Assembly: GCF_019396325.1 (NCBI RefSeq)
Contig: NZ_JAHKRO010000074.1
Location: 1 to 47,198 of the forward strand
DNA from: Nonomuraea ceibae
GTDB taxonomy: Bacteria; Actinomycetota; Actinomycetes; Streptosporangiales; Streptosporangiaceae
Length of the DNA stretch: 47,198 nt
Direction: 5' to 3'
Shown in pieces: positions 15,016 to 22,494 of the stretch. The notes beneath the pieces are model-generated. The model worked only from the letters and a program-made list of their open reading frames with translations. It did not search any database and was not told where the DNA came from. The stretch's first letter is position 1. Each line of letters opens with the position of its first letter. The translations under genes and the position numbers were made by a program.

Positions 15016-15783
15016 GTGAACCGTGACGCTTCGACACTCCGCGCGCTGCACGTGCCCGGCGCGCCGCTGGTGCTGCCCAATGCCTGGGACGCGGCCTCGG
15101 CCCGGCTGGCGGTGGCGGCCGGGTTCCCGGCCGTGGCCACCAGCAGCGCCGCCACCGCCGCGGTGCTCGGCTACGACGACGGCGAGGCGGCCCCCGTCGG
15201 CGAGGTGCTGGCCGCCGCCGCGCGGATCGTCCGGGCGGTGGACGCGCCGGTGACCGTCGACTTCGAGCGCGGCTACGGGCTCGACCCCGCCGAGCTGGCC
15301 GAGCGGTTCGCCGCAACCGGCGCGGCCGGGCTGAACCTGGAGGACTCCGACCCCGCCACCGGCGAGCTCGCCGACGCCGCCGAGCAGGCCCGCTTCCTGG
15401 CCGCGGTCCGCCAGGCGGCGGCGTCGATCGGCGCGGACCTGGTCGTCAACGCGCGCATCGACGTGTTCCTGCGCCGGTCCGGGCCGCCGGAGGCGCAGCT
15501 CGCCGCCGCGCTCGACCGGGCCGCCCGCTACCTGGAGGCCGGGGCCGACTGCGTCTACCCGATCGGCGCCGGCGACCCCGAGGTGATCCGGGCGCTGACG
15601 AAGGGCATCCCCGGGCCGGTGAACGTCGCCTACGGGGGCGGCGCGCTTTCACCGGCGGAGCTGGCCGGGCTCGGCGTCGCGCGGGTGACGTTCGGCCCGG
15701 CCCTGCAACGGCACCTGTACGACACGTACGGGAGCGCGCTGTTCGCGGCTGTCGCGTCGGGCGGGAACCCGTTCGCCCGCTGA
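15016..15783 (+). CDS. Isocitrate lyase/PEP mutase superfamily protein
   Basis: The protein is 255 aa, starting at GTG 15016 with GGAGGAA 5 nt upstream, 18 bp after the MFS gene. The alpha/beta-barrel pattern is clear: LVLPNAWDAASARLAVAAGFPAVATSSAA, VTVDFERGYG (metal-binding Asp region), GAAGLNLEDSDP, VVNARIDVFL, and YLEAGADCVYPIGAGDPEVIRAL. It lacks the KKCGH active-site Cys motif of true isocitrate lyase, so a C-P or C-C lyase role such as phosphonopyruvate or oxaloacetate hydrolase is possible. This single-domain form is widespread in actinomycetes and is mostly uncharacterised. The substrate is unknown. Confidence 0.85.
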   Translation: MNRDASTLRALHVPGAPLVLPNAWDAASARLAVAAGFPAVATSSAATAAVLGYDDGEAAPVGEVLAAAARIVRAVDAPVTVDFERGYGLDPAELAERFAATGAAGLNLEDSDPATGELADAAEQARFLAAVRQAAASIGADLVVNARIDVFLRRSGPPEAQLAAALDRAARYLEAGADCVYPIGAGDPEVIRALTKGIPGPVNVAYGGGALSPAELAGLGVARVTFGPALQRHLYDTYGSALFAAVASGGNPFAR

Positions 15784-15836
15784 CCGGGGGCCCCGGCGGC
15801 GGGCGCGGGGCGGTGATCCGGCAGGATCGGCAGCCG

Positions 15837-17024
15837 ATGAACCTCTTCCGCAACCGCAACTTCAACATCTTCCTGGCGGTCCAGGCGCTGTCGGTGGCCG
15901 GCGACTCGTTCTCGACGGTGGCCATCCCGCTGCTGGTCCTGCACGCGACCGGCTCCGTCGTGCAGATGGGCCTGCTGACCGGGCTGTCCGGCGCGGCCTC
16001 ACTGGTGACGGGGGTGTTCGCCGGCCACCTGGTCGACCGGGTGGACCGCCGCCGCCTGCTGATCGGCTGCGACCTGGCCCGCGCCGCCCTCTACGCCGCC
16101 ATCCCGCTCGTGTGGATGGCCGGCCCGCAGATCTGGCTCCTGTACGTGATCGTCCCGCTCGGGGCGGCGCTGGGCATGGTCTTCCAGGTCGCCTACGTGG
16201 CCGTGGTGCCCAGCCTGGTCGAACCCGACCAGATCACCCAGGCCAACGGCCGCCTGTACGCCATCTACGCGGTGGGTGGCATCGGCGGCCCGGCGCTGGT
16301 CGGGGTGATCTCCCAGGCGTTCGGGCCGGTGGTCGCGATCGGCATGGACGCCGTGACGTTCGTGGTGTCCGCGCTCGGCCTCATGCTGATCCGGCTGCGC
16401 CCGGCGGCGGCGGCGCCGGCGGACCGGGGCGGCCTGCTCGAAGGCGCCAGGTTCCTGTGGCGGCACCCGGTGATGCGCTCGCTGACGATCCTGCTGACGT
16501 TCTTCATCTTCCTGACGGCGGGCGTGGACGACGTGCTCATCTACCACCTCAAGCACGACCTCGGCCAGAACGACGACGCCGTCGGCCTGGTCCTGGCCTG
16601 CGCGGCCGTCGGCGCCATCGTGGGCGCGCCGCTCATCGGCCGCATCCGCAAGGCGATCGGGTTCGGCAACACCTGGGTGAGCGCCACCACGCTGTCCGGG
16701 CTGGCGATGGGCGGCGTCGGGCTGGCCACGGGCGTGCCCGCGGTGGCGGTGCTGATGGCGCTGTTCGTGCTCGGCACGGCCGTGGCCGGGATCTGCTCGC
16801 AGTCGTTCCGCCAGGAGGTGACGCCCAGCCACCTGCTGGGCCGGGTCACCGCAGCCTTCTGGACGGTCCACTACGTGCTGGGCCCGGCCGGCGCCGCGCT
16901 CCTCACGCTCGGCGCGGCGGAGTACGGCGTCGCCACCGTGACCGTGGTCGCCGGCGCGGGCTGCGTGCTGGTGTCGCTGTCGGGCCTGCTCACGCCGATG
17001 CGCCGCCCGCTCCCGCCCTCCTGA
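15837..17024 (+). CDS. MFS transporter (DHA3/enterobactin-exporter-like)
   Basis: The protein is 395 aa from ATG 15837 (MNLFRNRNFN); an in-frame GTG at 15813 would add eight residues with no clear ribosome site. It has twelve predicted helices. Early motifs are FLAVQALSVAGDSFSTVAIPLLVLHATGSVVQMGLLTGLSGAASLVTGVFAGHLVDRVDRRRLLI, with motif A after helix 2, and later ANGRLYAIYAVGGIGGPALVG. These fit the EntS/macrolide efflux subgroup, which exports siderophores or drugs. No substrate can be assigned. Its 3' end overlaps the convergent DUF6463 gene by 35 bp. Confidence 0.85.
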   Translation: MNLFRNRNFNIFLAVQALSVAGDSFSTVAIPLLVLHATGSVVQMGLLTGLSGAASLVTGVFAGHLVDRVDRRRLLIGCDLARAALYAAIPLVWMAGPQIWLLYVIVPLGAALGMVFQVAYVAVVPSLVEPDQITQANGRLYAIYAVGGIGGPALVGVISQAFGPVVAIGMDAVTFVVSALGLMLIRLRPAAAAPADRGGLLEGARFLWRHPVMRSLTILLTFFIFLTAGVDDVLIYHLKHDLGQNDDAVGLVLACAAVGAIVGAPLIGRIRKAIGFGNTWVSATTLSGLAMGGVGLATGVPAVAVLMALFVLGTAVAGICSQSFRQEVTPSHLLGRVTAAFWTVHYVLGPAGAALLTLGAAEYGVATVTVVAGAGCVLVSLSGLLTPMRRPLPPS

Positions 17025-17445
17025 GCCCGGGGCGGGCGGCCCGCCTGGCGATCACGTCGGCCGCTATCAGCAGCCCGGCGGGAACGACCGCCGTCAGGAA
17101 GCCGCTCGGCCCGAGCAGCGCGACGGCGAACGCCCCCCAGGCCAGGACGGCCCAGCCGACGTACGCGGGCACAGTGTGCCCCTGCCGCCCGGCCCGCGCC
17201 ACCAGGAGCCCCAGCAGCACGAGCACCACGACGAAGCCGCCGGGCAGCGCCCAGAACGTGACCAGGGACTCGCTCCCGGCGGAACGGTCGCGCAGCTCCC
17301 CGGCGAACCAGCTCGACCAGGGGGCGAGCGGGGCGAACATCAGAGTGTGCGCGGCGGCGATCAGGATCATCGCCCGGCCGGCCCACACGGTGAGCCGGGC
17401 GGGCGCGGACGGGCGGGACGCGGATGTGAGGCTCATGGCAGCCAT
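16990..17445 (-). CDS. DUF6463-like small integral membrane protein
   Basis: The protein is 151 aa from ATG 17445, or 148 from ATG 17436. It has four hydrophobic segments: an N-terminal helix after LTVWAGRAMILIAAAHTLMF, a helix at FWALPGGFVVVLVLLGLLVA, a pair around VPAYVGWAVLAWGAFAVALLGPSGFLTAVVPAGLLIAADVI, and a basic C-terminal tail. The arrangement and the HTLMF and GPSGF motifs fit the DUF6463 family, whose function is unknown. It overlaps the MFS gene tail-to-tail by 35 bp. Confidence 0.75.
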   Translation of the reverse strand: MAAMSLTSASRPSAPARLTVWAGRAMILIAAAHTLMFAPLAPWSSWFAGELRDRSAGSESLVTFWALPGGFVVVLVLLGLLVARAGRQGHTVPAYVGWAVLAWGAFAVALLGPSGFLTAVVPAGLLIAADVIARRAARPGLRRAGAGGASA

Positions 17446-17511
17446 CGTGTCCGCGCCGCCCCCGGCCCGCCTCCCCCCGTGAGAGGAGGCGGCTCCCCCG
17501 TGGAGGTGAGG

Positions 17512-17647
17512 GTGGCCTTCAGCGCCGCCATCCGCTCCGCACCCACCAGCCCGGGAGCGGCGCGGACGTCCAGATGGACGCGGTTCTTGAGGTCGACAGC
17601 GCCTTCGGGTCGTGGGCGTCGAAGGTGACCTGGAAGTGGCGGCTCAT
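17512..17647 (-). pseudogene. VOC-family gene with large internal deletion and frameshift
   Basis: From ATG 17647, the first 17 codons read MSRHFQVTFDAHDPKAL, a typical N-terminus of an actinobacterial VOC protein of about 140 aa. The frame then shifts, and the next stretch (a different frame, to about 17512) reads KNRVHLDVRAAPGLVGAERMAALKA, which in intact relatives lies about 60-70 residues further on. So roughly 200 bp have been lost, with a frame change, and the C-terminal third is also absent. The rest of the 17446-17707 gap has no gene. Recognition rests on family knowledge. Confidence 0.7.
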
Positions 17648-17707
17648 CGTGGCGCTCCGTTCGTCTCGCTCACCGCTCACTGTGCCACCCCGGGTTCGGG
17701 GCGCGGC

Positions 17708-18103
17708 TCACTCGGTCATCACCCGCCACAGGGCAGCCCGATCGAGGGTGTCGACCTGCCAGGTGCGGGAGTCCAGCGTGCCCCGGTGGCGGTAGTCGCG
17801 CATGATCCGCACGTGCTCCGGGACCCGGACGAATGCCCGGAGATCCTCCTCGCTGCGCCACACCGACAGGGAGCCGACACGGCGGCTGGGCACGTCGGCC
17901 CAGAGCCACATGCCGACCGCGCCCGTCAGGCCCGGCCACAGGCGGCTCAGCGACCGGGCGCGGCGGGCGATGCCGGGCAGGTCGAGCAGCCGCTGCGCCC
18001 GGTAGTCGGTCAGGGCCGCCACCAGCGGCCCGGTGCTGCCGCTCGCCGGGCCGGTGATCCAGCGGGACCTGAAGTGCGGCGCCCGCCTGTCGTCGTTCGT
18101 CAT
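17708..18103 (-). CDS. Uncharacterised protein, possibly dimeric alpha/beta-barrel monooxygenase-like
   Basis: The protein is 131 aa from ATG 18103. An in-frame TTG nine bases upstream lacks support. A TATAGT -10-like hexamer lies just before the ATG (18113-18118 region), so the message may be leaderless. The product has an N-terminal SRWITGPASGSTGPLVAALTDY segment and a C-terminal half, GSLSVWRSEEDLRAFVRVPEHVRIMRDYRHRGTLDSRTWQV, whose strand-helix-strand pattern recalls spheroidene-monooxygenase-like and ABM folds. I cannot name the family firmly. It is divergent from the MerR gene and may be its target. Confidence 0.65.
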   Translation of the reverse strand: MTNDDRRAPHFRSRWITGPASGSTGPLVAALTDYRAQRLLDLPGIARRARSLSRLWPGLTGAVGMWLWADVPSRRVGSLSVWRSEEDLRAFVRVPEHVRIMRDYRHRGTLDSRTWQVDTLDRAALWRVMTE

Positions 18104-18124
18104 GCGGCTCAAACTATATTAACG

Positions 18125-18179
18125 ACCGATCGGTTGCGTAGTTGGCCACTTGACTCCGGGCATGGCTCTGCAAGTTAAT
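18125..18179. promoter_or_regulatory. MerR-type promoter with dyad in a long spacer
   Basis: A -35 TTGACT (18150-18155) and a -10 GTTAAT (18174-18179) are 18 bp apart, longer than normal. An inverted repeat, ACTTG (18148-18152) and CAAGT (18171-18175), spans the spacer. A long spacer with an internal dyad is the hallmark of promoters that MerR proteins twist into an active shape. The merR ATG lies 7 nt after the -10, so the transcript is probably leaderless and the gene autoregulated. A separate 10-bp palindrome, ACCGATCGGT, sits at 18125-18134 nearer the divergent gene. Confidence 0.6.
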
Positions 18180-18185
18180 GTGAAC

Positions 18186-18614
18186 ATGAAGTCGAGTGAG
18201 TGGATGCAGATCGGGGAGCTGGCCGAGCGGTTCGACCTCGCTCCCCACGTCCTGCGGCACTGGGAGGCGATGGGGCTGATCGCGCCCGCCGCCCGGGTCA
18301 ACGGGCGGCGCCGCTACACCCAGGACCACCTGATCCACGTGATGACGATCATCCGGGCGAAGGCGGCGGGCATGAGCCTGGAGCAGATCCGGGAAATCCT
18401 CGGCGTCACCGGCCAGGCGGAACGCCACGCCCTCCTCCAGCGGCACCACGCCGAGCTCGAACGGCGGCTCCAGGAGATCTCGGCGTCCAAGGCGCTGATC
18501 GAGCACCTGATGCGGTGCACGGCCGACGACTTCACCCAGTGCCCGACTTATCGGCGGATAGCGGAGAGTGCGGTCGTGCTTCCGGATCCGCACCACGACG
18601 GCTGCGTGGTCTGA
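18186..18614 (+). CDS. MerR-family transcriptional regulator
   Basis: The protein is 142 aa from ATG 18186, which sits directly behind a long-spacer promoter. The N-terminal winged helix reads MQIGELAERFDLAPHVLRHWEAMGLIAPAARVNGRRRYTQDHLIHVMTIIRAKAAGMSLEQIREIL. It is followed by an antiparallel coiled-coil helix (RHALLQRHHAELERRLQEISASKALIEHLMRC). The effector region is short, as in small-ligand or redox MerR proteins; Cys residues occur near the C-terminus (MRC and TQC), but no complete metal motif is visible. It overlaps nothing and ends 7 bp from the convergent VOC gene. Likely targets are itself and the divergent gene at 17708. Confidence 0.88.
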   Translation: MKSSEWMQIGELAERFDLAPHVLRHWEAMGLIAPAARVNGRRRYTQDHLIHVMTIIRAKAAGMSLEQIREILGVTGQAERHALLQRHHAELERRLQEISASKALIEHLMRCTADDFTQCPTYRRIAESAVVLPDPHHDGCVV

Positions 18615-18621
18615 GGGCGCG

Positions 18622-19542
18622 TCAGCCGGCCTCCTGCCGGAAGACGATCGTCGTGCCCAGGACGGGCACGGCCGCCTGCCTGCCGGTCCGGGTGAACGCG
18701 ACGCCGTTGCCGCCCAGGTGCCGCACGGTGGCGTCGAGGTCGCGTACGGACACCGTGAAGCCGGCGAACCCCGGCAGGGCGGGCGGCGCCCCGCCGGACT
18801 CCGGCGCCGACGTGACGGTGACGCCCGCGCGGTCCGGCGCGGCGGCCTGAGCGCTGTCCGGCGCGGTGGCCTGTGTGGCGGGGCCGAAGTAGGTGGCGTA
18901 GCGGCGGCGGACCTCGGCCAGGTCCGGGGCGGCGACGTGCAGGAGACACCCGGTCAGGGCGGTCGCGCCGTTGGCGTGCTCGGGGTGCCGCTCGTCGTCG
19001 ACCGGCGCGTTCTGGGCGAAGCCGACCCGGCCTTCCGGCACGCGGCCCGCGGGCAGGCCGGGGTGGCACAGCTCCAGGTAGCGGGCGGGCTCCATCCGGG
19101 TCCCCGTGGCGGTCTCGACGGGCCGCTGGACGGCGTGCACGCCGCCGTGGCCGACCCCGGCCGCCGTCAGCCGCGCGGCGACGGCGTCGATGTCCGGCGT
19201 GTCGGCGATCACGATGTGCAGGCCCTGGAAGCGCCGGAGGAAGGCGGCGATGTTCGCGGCCGTCGCGCGGACGGCGGCCGTCAGGCCCGGCAGCTTGTCG
19301 TCGGGCACCCGCAGCGGGATCGGTCGCGCCCCGGCGGGCACGCGACCGGCGGACACCAGCTCGACGAAGCCGCCCGGGAAGTACACGTGGGTGTTGACCA
19401 CGCCGACCGGCTCGGCCATGCCCGGCAGTTCGGGGTAGGCGGGCTCGGCCACCGTGAAGCCCAGCCGCCGGTAGCGCTCCATCGCCTCGTCCATGTCACG
19501 CACGATGTGCCCCACGTGGTGCAGGCCGTTGACGTCGCCCAT
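18622..19542 (-). CDS. Two-module VOC/glyoxalase-like protein
   Basis: The protein is 306 aa, starting at ATG 19542 with GGAGG 6 nt upstream. Module one opens with VNGLHHVGHIVRDMDEAMERYRRLGFTV and contains NTHVYFPGGFVELVSAG. Module two begins near residue 195 (LLHVAAPDLAEVRRRYATYFG) and closes with GFTVSVRDLDATVRHLGGNGVAFT. The His-rich first strand and the FVELV strand fit the Glyoxalase-like (PF13468-type) branch. The substrate is unknown. It is divergent from a TetR gene with a nested inverted repeat between them, so it is likely induced by the TetR ligand, perhaps for detoxification. Confidence 0.82.
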   Translation of the reverse strand: MGDVNGLHHVGHIVRDMDEAMERYRRLGFTVAEPAYPELPGMAEPVGVVNTHVYFPGGFVELVSAGRVPAGARPIPLRVPDDKLPGLTAAVRATAANIAAFLRRFQGLHIVIADTPDIDAVAARLTAAGVGHGGVHAVQRPVETATGTRMEPARYLELCHPGLPAGRVPEGRVGFAQNAPVDDERHPEHANGATALTGCLLHVAAPDLAEVRRRYATYFGPATQATAPDSAQAAAPDRAGVTVTSAPESGGAPPALPGFAGFTVSVRDLDATVRHLGGNGVAFTRTGRQAAVPVLGTTIVFRQEAG

Positions 19543-19560
19543 GTCGGGCCTCCAGATTCC

Positions 19561-19592
19561 GATAGTTCACTCTTGTTTGAGAGGATGCTATC
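19561..19592. promoter_or_regulatory. Nested inverted repeat, probable TetR operator
   Basis: Between the divergent VOC and TetR genes lie an outer repeat, GATAG (19561-19565) with CTATC (19588-19592), and an inner repeat, CTCTTGTTTGAGAG, nearly centred inside. This AT-richer 32-bp element is the only notable structure in the 77-bp gap and is probably bound by the adjacent TetR protein. Confidence 0.55.
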
Positions 19593-19619
19593 ATTTGGGG
19601 GCGCGGTAAAGTCGGACGC

Positions 19620-20198
19620 ATGACTGACGGCGGGCTCCGCGAGCGCAAGAAGGCCAAGACCAGGGAGGCGATCCTGCGCGAGGCGTTCCGGCTGTTCCGC
19701 GAGCGCGGCTACGGCGCCACCACCGTCGAGCAGATCGCAGACGCCGCCGAGATCTCGCCCGCGACCTTCTTCCGCTACTTCCCGACGAAGGAGCACCTGG
19801 TCACGCTCGACCGGTTCCCGCCGCTCGTCGAGGCCCTGGCCGCGCAGCCGCCTGGCCCGCCGCTCACCGTGCTGCGCGGCGCGTTCCGCGAGGCGTTCGC
19901 CGAGCTGACCGCCGAGGAGCTCGCCGCCGGGCACGCGCGGGAGGTGTTCGCCGCCACCGTGCCCGAGCTGCTGGTGGCCAACCTGCGCAGGAGCCCCGGC
20001 CTGGTCGGCGAGGTCCGCGACCTGGTGGCCGCCAAGGCCGGCTGCGACGCCGGCGACCCGCGCGTCCGCGACGCCGTCGGCGCGGTGTTCGGCGTCGTGG
20101 CGCTGATCTGGCTGGAGTGGGCCCACGACGCCGGCATGGACGCCCCCGCCGAGGTCGACCGCGCCCTGGCCCGCCTGGAGTCCGGCCTCACCGCGTAG
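19620..20198 (+). CDS. TetR-family transcriptional regulator
   Basis: The protein is 192 aa from ATG 19620. The DNA-binding part is LRERKKAKTREAILREAFRLFRERGYGATTVEQIADAAEISPATFFRYFPTKEHLVT, with the FFRYFPTKE recognition helix common in regulators of efflux and detoxification genes. The C-terminal domain contains LTVLRGAFREAFAELTAEELAAGH and ends in a helix after FGVVALIWLEWAHDAGMD. Its start faces the VOC gene over a nested inverted repeat, suggesting control of both. It is convergent with the GNAT gene, with a weak hairpin (ACGCC with GGCGT) in the 28-bp gap. Confidence 0.9.
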   Translation: MTDGGLRERKKAKTREAILREAFRLFRERGYGATTVEQIADAAEISPATFFRYFPTKEHLVTLDRFPPLVEALAAQPPGPPLTVLRGAFREAFAELTAEELAAGHAREVFAATVPELLVANLRRSPGLVGEVRDLVAAKAGCDAGDPRVRDAVGAVFGVVALIWLEWAHDAGMDAPAEVDRALARLESGLTA

Positions 20199-20226
20199 AC
20201 GTACGCCCCGCTCGGCGGCGTCGTGC

Positions 20227-20748
20227 TCACGTGCGCAGCGCGAGCGCGTAGCGGACCTCGGTGAGCGGGAAGCCCCGCAGGTCGTCGGGCTTGACCGTCC
20301 CGTCGCCGCGCCAGCCGAGCGCCTCGTAGAAGCGCCTGGCACGCGCGTTGGTGTCGAGCACCCAGAGGGTGGCCAGCCCGTAGCCGGCCCCGGTCAGCGC
20401 GTCCACGGCCGTGCCCAGGAGCGCGCCGCCGATCCCGCGTCCCCACGCCTCGGGCGCCAGATAGAGGGTGGTGATCTCGGCCACGGACGCCGGGTCCTGA
20501 TCCGGGTCGCGGGCCGGCCCGAAGCCGGTGAAGCCCGTGACGCCGCCGTCGTCCTCGGCCACCAGGATCCCGCTCCTCGGCCAGGCGGTCTCGCCCAGCA
20601 GGCGCCGCCACCTCGGGAGGCGGGCGGCGGGGTCCAGGCCGTCCAGGTGGTCCTGCGGCATCAGGCCCCGGTAGGCCGCCTGCCAGGAGCGTACGTGGAT
20701 GCCGGCGATCGCCTCGGCGTCGGCGGGGGTGGCCTGTCGTACGGTCAT
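20227..20748 (-). CDS. GNAT-family N-acetyltransferase
   Basis: The protein is 173 aa. It shows the Acetyltransf_1 order: VRQATPADAEAIAGIHVRSWQAAYRGLMP at the N-terminus, a central GILVAEDDGGVTGFTGFGP strand pair, ITTLYLAPEAWGRGIGGALLGTAVDAL with the acetyl-CoA pyrophosphate loop (WGRGIGGALL), and LWVLDTNARARRFYEALGWRGDG at the end. These acetylate small amines, antibiotics or protein N-termini; the substrate cannot be predicted. It shares the 117-bp divergent gap 20749-20865 with the hydrolase gene, where I see no clear operator. Confidence 0.92.
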   Translation of the reverse strand: MTVRQATPADAEAIAGIHVRSWQAAYRGLMPQDHLDGLDPAARLPRWRRLLGETAWPRSGILVAEDDGGVTGFTGFGPARDPDQDPASVAEITTLYLAPEAWGRGIGGALLGTAVDALTGAGYGLATLWVLDTNARARRFYEALGWRGDGTVKPDDLRGFPLTEVRYALALRT

Positions 20749-20865
20749 GTGATCGTCATAGCATCACCGCCCGGTGTGAGCCAGGACACGCCTGGCCTGA
20801 GTCACAGACGCAGACGGGCGGTCGTCTCCCCTAACGGCACACATTCCTGACGCCGAGGAGCATCG

Positions 20866-21705
20866 ATGCGCACTCCGCTGCTGTTCGTTCACGGTTTCTG
20901 GCACGGCACCTGGTGCTGGAGCGAGGTCCTGGCCCGCGTGGCCGAGACGGGCCGCCCGGCCCTGGCGGTCGACCTGCCGGGGCACGGGCTGCGCGCCCGG
21001 CGGCCCCGGTCGGTGACCGGCCGCCCGTTCGACCCCGCCCATCTGGCGACGGAGCCGTCGCCGGTGGCGGGGGTGACCCTGGACGAGGCGGGCGACCACC
21101 TGGTCGCGCAGCTCAAGCGGCTGGGGCGCGGCGGCCCGGTGACGGTCGTGGCGCACAGCATGGGCGGCACGGTGCTCACCAGGGCCGCCGAGCAGGCCCC
21201 CGAGCTGGTGGCGCACGCGGTGTACCTGGCCGCGTTCATGCCCGCCTCCGGGGTGCCCGCGTTCGACTACGCCCTGATGCCGGAGAACGAGGGCGAGCTC
21301 ATCGGGCCGTCGGTGCGGGCCGACCCGGCGGCGGTCGGGGCGCTGCGGCTGGACGTGGCCTCCTCCGACGACGCCTACCGGCAGCAGCTCCGCGAGACGT
21401 TCTACGGCGACATCGACCCGGAGGCCGCCGACGCGGCGATCGCGCTGATGACGCCCGACGCCCCGGCCGGGATCGCGCTCGGCACCACGACGCTGACCCG
21501 GCAGGGCTGGGGCTCGGTGCCGCGCACGTACGTCGGCTGCGCGCGCGACATGACGATCAGGCCGCCGTTGCAGCACAAGTTCGTGGCGGAGGCGGACACC
21601 GCGTTCCCGGACAACCCGACCGCCACGGTGTGGCTCGACGCCTCGCACTCGCCGTTCCTGTCGCAGCCGGGCCGGGTCGCCGAGATCGTCGGCGGGATCG
21701 GCTGA
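20866..21705 (+). CDS. Alpha/beta hydrolase (esterase of the methylesterase-like group)
   Basis: The protein is 279 aa, starting at ATG 20866 with GAGGAG 5 nt upstream. Family features in order are the oxyanion HGFWHGTWCW near residue 9, AVDLPGHGLRA, the nucleophile elbow VVAHSMGG with Ser98, and the catalytic His in DASHSPFLSQPGRVAEIV near the C-terminus. The pattern resembles plant methylesterase/hydroxynitrile lyase-type hydrolases and bacterial pyrethroid-type esterases. No signal peptide is seen, so it acts in the cytoplasm. It ends 9 bp from the convergent DJ-1-type gene. Confidence 0.9.
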   Translation: MRTPLLFVHGFWHGTWCWSEVLARVAETGRPALAVDLPGHGLRARRPRSVTGRPFDPAHLATEPSPVAGVTLDEAGDHLVAQLKRLGRGGPVTVVAHSMGGTVLTRAAEQAPELVAHAVYLAAFMPASGVPAFDYALMPENEGELIGPSVRADPAAVGALRLDVASSDDAYRQQLRETFYGDIDPEAADAAIALMTPDAPAGIALGTTTLTRQGWGSVPRTYVGCARDMTIRPPLQHKFVAEADTAFPDNPTATVWLDASHSPFLSQPGRVAEIVGGIG

Positions 21706-21714
21706 GCCGGGGGC

Positions 21715-22425
21715 TCAGCCGCCGTCGCCCAGGCGCGCGATCAGCCGGTCGGCGAGCGGGGTCTCGCCGAGCGCGTCGCGCACCCACTTGCGGGTGACGA
21801 AGGAGTAGGCCGCGCGGGGCGCCTGGTCCCAGTCCAGCGTGCCTTGCGGCGGCTCCGGGTCGTACTCGATGGCGAACTGCACGGCCCGCGCCGTCTCCGG
21901 GCCGGCCAGCTCGCCGGCCAGGTGCAGCGCCATGTCGATGCCGGCCGAGACGCCGGCGGCCGTGAGCACGGGCCCGTCGGCCACCCACCGCTCGCGGGTC
22001 GGCACGGCGCCGAACTCCGCCAGCGCGTCCACCATCGACCAGTGCGAGGTGGCCCGCCGCCCGTCGAGCAGCCCGGCCGCGCCGAGGATGAACGAGCCGG
22101 TGCACACCGAGACCACCGGCCGGGCGGTCGCGGCGGCGGCGCGCACGTAGGCGAGCAGGGTCTCGTCGGCGGTGGCGCGCATAGTCGCCTCCTCGCCGCC
22201 GGGCAGCACGAGCACGTCCGGCGCGGGCACCTGCTCGAACGTGTGCCCGGCGCGTACCTGGAGCGGGGTGTCGGTCTCGACGGTGTCCAGCCGTTCGGCG
22301 ACCACGACCACCCGGAACTCCGGGCGGATCGCCGCGAGCGTGGAGAGCACCTGGAGCGGGCCCACCAGGTCGAGGATGGTGCAGCCGGGGTAGAGCACGA
22401 ACGCGATCGTCTTCTCGGTAGCCAT
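21715..22425 (-). CDS. DJ-1/PfpI family protein, isonitrile hydratase-like
   Basis: The protein is 236 aa. It has the class I glutamine amidotransferase-like fold of the InhA subgroup: IAFVLYPGCTILDLVGPLQVLS with Asp19 near the N-terminus, PDVLVLPGGEEA, and the nucleophile elbow VVSVCTGSFILGAAGLLDGRRATSHW with Cys108. InhA of Pseudomonas hydrates isonitriles to N-formamides using these Asp and Cys residues. Whether this protein does so is inference. It lies 69 bp downstream of a GlxA-type regulator gene on the same strand whose N-terminal domain is a paralogue. Confidence 0.87.
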   Translation of the reverse strand: MATEKTIAFVLYPGCTILDLVGPLQVLSTLAAIRPEFRVVVVAERLDTVETDTPLQVRAGHTFEQVPAPDVLVLPGGEEATMRATADETLLAYVRAAAATARPVVSVCTGSFILGAAGLLDGRRATSHWSMVDALAEFGAVPTRERWVADGPVLTAAGVSAGIDMALHLAGELAGPETARAVQFAIEYDPEPPQGTLDWDQAPRAAYSFVTRKWVRDALGETPLADRLIARLGDGG

Positions 22426-22494
22426 ACCCGCATCCTGACCCCCGGCGCGCCGTCCGTCGCCGTCCCTGGCCGGATTTCCGCGATACGCGTCCCG

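Noticed and set aside
15784..15796. CCGGGGGCCCCGG right after the PEP mutase-like stop codon as a terminator.
   Set aside because: The palindrome leaves only a one-base loop, so it cannot form a good hairpin without breaking most of the stem. Such runs are common in this composition.
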